Shown here piece after piece: positions 58,213-64,000 of a stretch of DNA of 64,000 nucleotides (its first letter is position 1; every line of letters begins with the position of its first letter). A program made the position numbers and the translations under genes. The stretch comes from Adiantum capillus-veneris. Its lineage: Eukaryota; Streptophyta; Polypodiopsida; Polypodiales; Pteridaceae. Below the pieces are notes generated by a model. It did no database searches and was not told where the DNA came from. It worked only from the letters and a program-made list of their open reading frames with translations. Location: contig CM043966.1 of the NCBI GenBank assembly GCA_014529385.2, forward strand, positions 93,507,087 through 93,571,086. Direction: 5' to 3'.

Positions 58213-60184
58213 CTGTAACTCCAATTACAGAAGTTAGCGTCTTTTTAGTACTGAAAGCCGAAATGAAGCTTTTAACTATTCAAATGACTTGAAAATTGAA
58301 ACATGAGCTATTCAGGGCCTAAGGATGCAATGTAGGTGAAAAAATATGCAAACTGGGCTCAAAAACATGCTTGAGACATCATACGCGTATGATGTCTTTT
58401 GTGTCAGAATGACTTCATATTGGTTGTGCTTGTAGCTGATAGTGTATACATGAGTGTCATATGCTTGGATTTGAGTTTGGATCCCATTTGGTCAAGTTTG
58501 GCCAGTTTAGTCCAATTCAGGCTCTTGGCAAAATTTTGAAAGGGAAATGGATTTTTATGATCCAAATTGGATAAAACTTGGTGGATTACTTTCAAATGGC
58601 ATGTAGATCACTTCTGTTTTGTGGTTGAAGCCCTGAGGTGCCAAAATCACATAGTGAGACATCATACGCGTATGATGTTTTTTAGTGCATTTTTGGACCA
58701 ATTTTCTCTATAAGCTTGGTTTTGGCTTTAGATAGGCTTATTCAGTGGGTTTATCAAGTTTGGATAGAATTTGGACTAAAAATGGCTCTGGAGACATCAT
58801 ACGCGTATGATGTCTTTTTCATCAATTTTTCATGGGATTGGTTCTGTGGACTCTCCATGTGCTAGTGAAGGACTGTTTATACTCAAATCTTGGTTTGGAC
58901 TTGAATATGTTGGATTTGGGACAAAAATAGGCTTTGTATGAAGGATTTTCTCTTAATTGGGCTAATGGGGTGATCCACTTGACCAAATGGTTCCAAACTT
59001 CATATGTAGCATGTATTAGATATATATAATGGATGTATGATGACAAATGAGCATTTTTGGCTCTGTAAGTGCAAATAGACATCATACGCATATGATGTCT
59101 TTTGTGTCAAAATGGTGCTTTTTGGTTCCAGATAGATTGTAGATGTGTTAATCAACAATTTTACAAAGTTTCAATGAGTTTGGAGTTATTTTGACAAAAT
59201 TAGGACCAAAAATCAATTTTATGGCCTACTTTGCATCTTTTTGGTTTTCCTTGGGTTTTCTAACTCCAATTCTCATGATACTTGGTTCATAGGATGTGAT
59301 TAACATGTGGAATGAGGCTATGCACTCAAATGTTGAAATGAATGTGAAAATCATGCTGTGAGACATCATACGCGTATGATGTCTTTTCTTGAAATGTTGG
59401 TCTTTTTGTGCAAAGAATGCTTTGTGCTAGTGCCCTAAGCCCTGCTAACTAGTTTTCAACTTAAAAAGTCATCAGTTTAGCTAAAAAGCCCCCTTATAGG
59501 CATTTCAGTCTCCGAAGTCGTCTTTTTGCCTTGGAGTTGAATTTCTTCAACTTTTCTTCTTGAGAGTTGCATTTCAGCTCATTGGATATGTTGCGAAGCC
59601 ATCCAGTTGGTTGGACTTGACTTTGGCTCCCCGTTCTCCATCTTTATCCATTTGGTTGCTCGAAAGCGTCTTTTTCACCATCGGTAAGTGAATCAGCTTC
59701 TTTTGGGTTTTTGCTTGCAAACATAAGTCATCCATGTATAGTTGAAACTGCTCGTGAAGTTTCATGTCATTTGGTCGTCAATTTTAGCCATTATGCCAAA
59801 ATGACGCTTTGTGTGTCCGCAGGCGAATCGTTGTTCCGTTCACCTACTTTTGGTGATCCAAACCCGGAGATACTCCATCATTTCCCCTCGATGTTGTTAA
59901 GCTTCCTGAGAAGTTTTGTGTCGTTCCGACAACTTTTTTCTGTTTGCCTCTTGCAGCTCTGTTGACCTAGGGTTTTTCCAGTCGTTCTTTCTCGAGCTTT
60001 GAGTGCTAGAAACTCATCTTCTATGTTAGGGTAACCCACCTCTAAGTTCTTGCAAGGTTTGGTTAGGCGTGTGCCCCTACCTAGCGTTCTTCCCCATTCC
60101 CCGTCTGCTCTTGTTTTTGGTTTTGGTGAGTTTTCGCGACAAAAGTTAACGATAAGCATCAAAAGCTTATGGCAACGAGTCTAC
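58213..60184 (-). other. Predicted intron of the G2 3' module
   Basis: 1972 bp, GTAGAC...TTACAG. Contains five palindromes (58375-59383). Confidence 0.55.
58375..59383 (-). repeat. Palindrome array in the G2 intron
   Basis: 22-bp palindromes with arm GACATCATACG at 58375-58396 (perfect), 58658-58679 (one change), 58793-58814 (perfect), 59078-59099 (one change) and 59362-59383 (perfect). Spacings are 283, 135, 285 and 284 bp. The arm differs from the G1 arm at one base (C to A), matched by the complementary change in the other arm. Confidence 0.93.
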
Positions 60185-60191
60185 CTCTCAT
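60185..60191 (-). CDS. Predicted first coding exon of the G2 3' module (ATGAGAG)
   Basis: ATGAGAG|GTAGAC on the minus strand; joined to 58212 it gives Met-Arg-Gly-Ser-Met in frame, as in G1. Confidence 0.6.
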
Positions 60192-60979
60192 GTCTGGTGT
60201 CCTCTGAGCTCTCGTAGCAGTCGTAGAAGGCGTAGAAGGTCGGATGCTCCTGTGTGCTCTTTGCTCTCTCCAAGAAGGTAATAGTGGAAATGAGCTTGAT
60301 AGTGAAGTGAAAAATACTTAACTTCGGGCTTCCCGGATCACTTGTTACCAAATTTGACATGTGCTCCTATCTCGTCGTGAAATGCACTTTAGGATTTGAA
60401 ATTTCTCAATTTGGACTCCTCATTTGACCTGTTTCTGAAAATCTGTCCACTTTGCAAAATTCTGTCATTTCGGGCTTTCCGCAACTTTTTCAGAATTGTA
60501 CCCCATTTTTACCATGGGTTGCCCTTGTCATTAGGATCATCACCGTCTATTCTTTTCTTTTTTCCGATCTCATTTCACCTGCTTTTTTATTTTTCTTTTA
60601 TTTTTATTAAGAAAATCATAAAAAATAAAGGAAATTAGCAAATTGAAGCCAAAAAATTCCAAACATACACGATAAATAGCTGGTAACCCTGTGTATAATA
60701 TACACTTATTTGTGATTTTTTGTGATTATATATTTTCTTTCTTTTTTTCACTTTTTCTCCAAAAACACTTCTTATTTAGTGATATTTACACATCTAGAGA
60801 CCCAAATTCATCATTTGATCTCTTCTTGTTGCAAAACAAGATATATAAGGGCATAAATATTATCAATATCCGCAATCAAACATAAAAAATTGCAAAATCA
60901 TGTAAGACACTGCCTTTGTAATATAATTTTTGTTTTTCTTTGTTTTTTCCGCTTGTGGCTGCTTTGTAGCTCCTGTATA
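60192..60979 (-). other. G2 non-coding region between internal polypurine tract and first exon
   Basis: No gene. The part nearest the exon (60192-60320) is conserved with G1 27670-27794. The remainder is AT-rich. Confidence 0.5.
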
Positions 60980-60993
60980 CCTCCCCCCCTCCG
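60980..60993 (-). promoter_or_regulatory. G2 internal polypurine tract
   Basis: Minus strand CGGAGGGGGGGAGG, preceded by GTCC-GGGA-GGAC (61001-61012). Same arrangement as G1 21932-21963. Confidence 0.65.
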
Positions 60994-61196
60994 AGTCTGA
61001 GTCCTCCCGGACGACTATGAAGTGTCTGTGGGTGAAGCATTGTAGTTGTTTTGGTCATCAGTTCCCAATGCAATTGTAGAGCGATGATACAACAGTCTTT
61101 CCAATAAAGCTGCTCTTTGTTTGATTGAAAGATTGGTGGTCGGGTTTTGGGTTGGTTTTGGCAATTTGGTAGTAGAATCAGTAGATGGATTCTTCG

Positions 61197-61780
61197 TTAC
61201 CTTGTTGTCTTTTTCACAATCCAAATCTGCTTCCGCTTTGCTTGTGCTTGCCACAAACTCTTTGCGACCCAAACCTGCTTTGTTCTGTGTGTTGATTTCC
61301 TTGGCTTGAAATACCTAGGAGTTTCCGTTGATTGTATTGAAGGGAGTGCCTTTTTACAAATCTTTGGGATCCAAATTTGCTTGCTATAGCTTTGTGCCGT
61401 CATGAACTGCTTTGGAATCCAGATCTGTTTCACTGTCCTTGATTTCGGGGATCACTCGGTTGTCTGGTATTGAAGACTCTGTTTGTGTTTTCTGGCACAG
61501 CCTTTTTTGGTCTCCATACCATGTTGACTCCGTTTTATCCCAAGGTTGAGCTGTTATATTATTGCTTGTCTTCCTTATCCAATGTTGAGAGTTCCTCTCG
61601 TCGACGAGCAATCCAGTTGTGTAGAAACTTTTGGTTGCCATTGCTTCTTCCTTTCTTCTCTGTTTGTTGTTTGACCTTGTCCGTGGAATCTTCCTTTGGA
61701 GTTGGCTCTGCTCCTTTGGTGAACTTAACTGATTGACTTTCACCTTCGTATTTGATAAGCACTGATTTAGAACTCCAGTC
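61197..61780 (-). pseudogene. G2 tail of pol with W-I/V-P-K repeats
   Basis: Minus-strand frame 61433-61197 has four copies of K-Q-[IV]-W-[IV]-[PA/V]-K (KQIWIPKQF, KQIWIPKIC, KQVWVAKSL, KQIWIVKKT) spaced 17-32 residues. No known function; similar W-V-P-K peptides occur singly in plant retroelement polyproteins. Confidence 0.6.
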
Positions 61781-62110
61781 AATCATTGCATTGTATTGCT
61801 TCTGCCATGGTTGTCCTAGCAATAATGGATGTTGTGTAGCTTGGTCTTCAACCACGTAAAACATGAGGATACACATATTGGTTAATCTGTATATGTAAAA
61901 CTGTGCATCCGACAGTTTTGATTGAATTCTCAGAGTAACTCTTTAACTCTTGCTTGGCAGTTTGTAGTTTAGTGTCATTTGTCAATTGTCTATACAAACT
62001 GAGTGAAAGTAGGTTAGCTTGAGCTCCTGAATCCAATAGTGCTCTGGCTTTGATTTGGTTGGTTCCTACTTTGCATTCAATGATGGGTTCTTCTTTGTCA
62101 TTCCCCATTT
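61559..62110 (-). pseudogene. G2 second retropepsin-like domain
   Basis: Minus strand: PIIECKVGTNQIKARALLDS then GAQANLLSLSLYRQL near 62035, an I-N-Q-Y-V-Y-P-H strand near 61870, then after a frameshift HPLLLGQPWQKQYNAMIDW near 61815. D-S-G, a middle strand and L-G-x-x-W...I-D form a retropepsin pattern. It lies after the integrase C-terminal domain and a K/E-rich linker. G1 has the same domain in the same place. Confidence 0.8.
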
Positions 62111-63803
62111 CTGTTATACTAACTGCGTTTATTTGTATTGCTCGTTCATTGCGCTGTTTCTGACGCAGTAGTCTTCTTTTCTCCATTCTTTCCTTCGCCT
62201 CAGCTTGCGCTTCCTCCTCAATCTTTTTCTTTTTCTGGACACGCAGCTTTTCTTGATGTATTTTGAGAAGCATGTCTTGGGTTAGCGGCAAAAGATACTT
62301 TTTCACTCTGCATCCACTAATCCAATTGGGCATTTCTTCTCCGTCTAATGTAGCAAGCTTGACGGCTCCACTTGGTGATAGATCTTTAATCACCAGAGGT
62401 CCCATCCCTCGCTTTTTAAGCTTTTTAGCATGTTGTTTCAGAGTGTAAACTAGGACATAGTCCCCAACCTTAAACTCTTTAGTCCGCACATGCTTATCAA
62501 AAAATTCCTTTTGTCGCCTTTTTTGAGCGTAGATGGAAGCTACTGCTTTTAGGCGAAGCTCATCTAGCTTTTCCAGGTTATCTAATCTATCAGAGAGCTC
62601 GTGCCCTGTCCATTCTAGATCCTTAGCCACCCTTAAGGTTGAAATCAAGAATTCTATTGGCAAGATAGCATTTAGCCCAAAAACCATGTTATATGGGGTC
62701 GTTCCTATTGATGTTTTATATGCTACCCTATATGCCCATAATGTTGAATGCAACTTCTGGTCCCAGTCAGTTCTCGACTTAGATACAATCTTCGTAAGGA
62801 CCGTGCATATGGTTTTGTTTGTTGCTTCAGCTTGTCCGTTTGCTTGTGGATGATACGGGCCTGATTTCCTATGGATTACCATGAATTCATCTAGAAGGAT
62901 CTCTATCACTTCATTTATGAAATGTGTGCCTCGATCACTCACAATTTCTATTGGCAATCCATATCGTACAAAGACGTATTCATATAGAAATTGTGCCGTG
63001 GTCCTGGCATCTGCTTTTTGAGTTGCCTTTGCTTCGACCCACTTTGTTAGATAGTCTGTAGCCACAATAATGTATTGTGCATGAGTCTTATATGCAGGAG
63101 GTGAAATGGGTCCGACATAATCAATCCCCCATTTTGCAAAAGCTCTTGCCCCCATCATTGGTCTAAGCGGCATATCATCTCTTTTAAGTGGTACTTTGGT
63201 CCGCTGACAGTCATCACACCGTTTGACGTATTCCTCAGCGTCCATATGTAATGTTGGCCACCATATTCCTGTGGCTAAGACAAGTTTTGCTGTCTTATCA
63301 CCTGAGAAATGGCCTCCACCTACTCCTCCATGAGCTTGCTCCAGGATTATCACATACTCAGACTCTGATGCGCAAATCCTAAGCTGGTTGTCTTTACCTC
63401 TCTTATAGAGTTGATCTCCTATTAAAGCGTAATCTCTAGCTTCTGTCTCTACAGATTTCTGACGATCTTTTGACGTTCCTTCTGGGAAAGTTCTATTTGT
63501 GAGATATTCAACAATATACTGACTCCATTCTGGAGCGATCATTATCTGATATAATGTTGAATACTCGGCCAGCGGTTTTGATGAACATACAATACATACT
63601 GTGACATATTCATGTACGCTTTCTTTCATTCCTGGCCAATAGACTCCCAATTGTAACAAATTCCTATATGTGTTCCTTCTTGAACAATGAAATGCACATT
63701 CCTGAACATGTGCTTCGCACAAATATATATTATATTCCTCAGGGTTGATGCATAGTCGTAAAACATGATCATTTCCCAATTGATACAACCTTCCTGCAAT
63801 CAA
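61848..63803 (-). pseudogene. G2 integrase with two tandem zinc-binding modules and linker to second protease
   Basis: 651-codon frame. Module 1 (residues 1-85): LRLCINPEEYN, H-x6-H (HVQECAFH), LLQLGVYWPGMK, CIVC. Module 2 (about 115-215): LRICASESEYV, HGGVGGGH, ATGIWWPTLH, CDDC. Catalytic core: D in GIDYVGP near 225, D in VSDRGTHF near 285, E in QAEATNK near 320. C-terminal DNA-binding fold: GDYVLVYTLKQHAKKLK near 440 and PNWISGCRVKKY near 490. A charged linker leads to the second protease-like domain in the same frame. The first module's start is after a possible frameshift at the deletion junction. Confidence 0.92.
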
Positions 63804-64000
63804 TTGAAGATTCTTGGATTGCTGAATAGCAATATGTTTCAGGTTGTATTCTCTTCTATCGAACTCTCCTCCATAGGTTAATAGGTCAACGACATTTTGA
63901 GGCTGAATACAACTGGTAAGGTTGTATTCCCCTCTTCACCTTCGCAATACTCTCCGACCTTGTTTAAGGGTACAGGCTTAGCGTTCTTTTGTGGCTTGCT
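63804..64000 (-). pseudogene. G2 deletion junction: protease N-terminus joined to integrase
   Basis: Minus strand from the window edge reads PVPLNKVGEYCEGEEGNTTL, as in G1 near 16360, up to about 63900, then jumps to sequence equivalent to G1 19320 (GGEFDRRE...). About 2.9 kb (rest of protease, RT, RNase H) is missing. Confidence 0.85.

Larger units (their letters stand above)
53708..64000 (-). mobile_element. Giant Ty3/gypsy element G2 (partial, runs off the window)
   Basis: Minus-strand relative of G1. From right to left: end of a deleted protease joined to integrase (63900), integrase with two H2C2 modules and complete C-terminus, second retropepsin-like domain, W-I-P-K repeats, internal polypurine tract (60980-60993), predicted first exon (60191-60185), intron with palindromes, 3' ORF module (58212 to 55021), hairpin, polypurine tract (54911-54922) and LTR (54909-53708). 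Protein similarity to G1 is clear throughout; DNA similarity outside conserved sites is low, so the two copies are from related but separate subfamilies. Confidence 0.9.

Overview
The window is intergenic, repeat-dense plant nuclear DNA. It contains plant-type Ty1/copia and Ty3/gypsy LTR retrotransposons, a CACTA transposon with introns, an L1-like LINE and very many GA/CT microsatellites. No intact host gene, rRNA or tRNA was recognised. The species cannot be read from the sequence; a large-genome land plant (fern, lycophyte or gymnosperm rather than a small-genome angiosperm) is my inference from nesting depth and element size.

Layout: 1-2172 is degenerate coding-like sequence, split by copia-A (minus strand, 2173-36372, 227-bp LTRs, TSD agcgc/agcac) and resuming at 36373. 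Copia-A is itself split by a giant gypsy element, called G1 here (plus, 2769 to about 33238; about 18.2 kb once its own insertions are subtracted). G1 contains a CACTA element (5541-12712, TSD AAT, inside gag) and copia-B (22005-27064, TSD AAACA, downstream of pol). From 36.7 to 53 kb lie CACTA, LINE, gypsy and copia fragments and a multi-exon pseudogene with a kinase-like segment. A second relative of G1, called G2 (minus), occupies 53.7 kb to the end of the window.

The most interesting object is the G1/G2 family. Both copies have the usual gag-PR-RT-RNaseH-INT parts where not deleted. In addition they share: (1) two tandem integrase zinc-binding (H2C2) modules; (2) a second retropepsin-like domain after the integrase; (3) W-I/V-P-K repeats; (4) an internal polypurine tract in addition to the one at the 3' LTR, each preceded by a short hairpin with a GGGA (GNRA-type) loop; (5) an intron of about 1.9 kb whose splicing gives the same in-frame start (Met-Arg-Gly-Ser-Met) in both copies; (6) inside that intron, and again in the G1 leader, arrays of a 22-bp palindrome at about 285-bp period, with G1 and G2 carrying different arms that remain self-complementary; and (7) a long unrecognised 3' ORF module (two conserved globular regions, a UBA-like motif, long coiled coil) between pol and the 3' LTR. 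G1 has lost the integrase C-terminus; G2 has lost protease, RT and RNase H. Both are decayed, so the features they still share probably reflect the active ancestor.

All function statements are from motif reading; no database search was possible.
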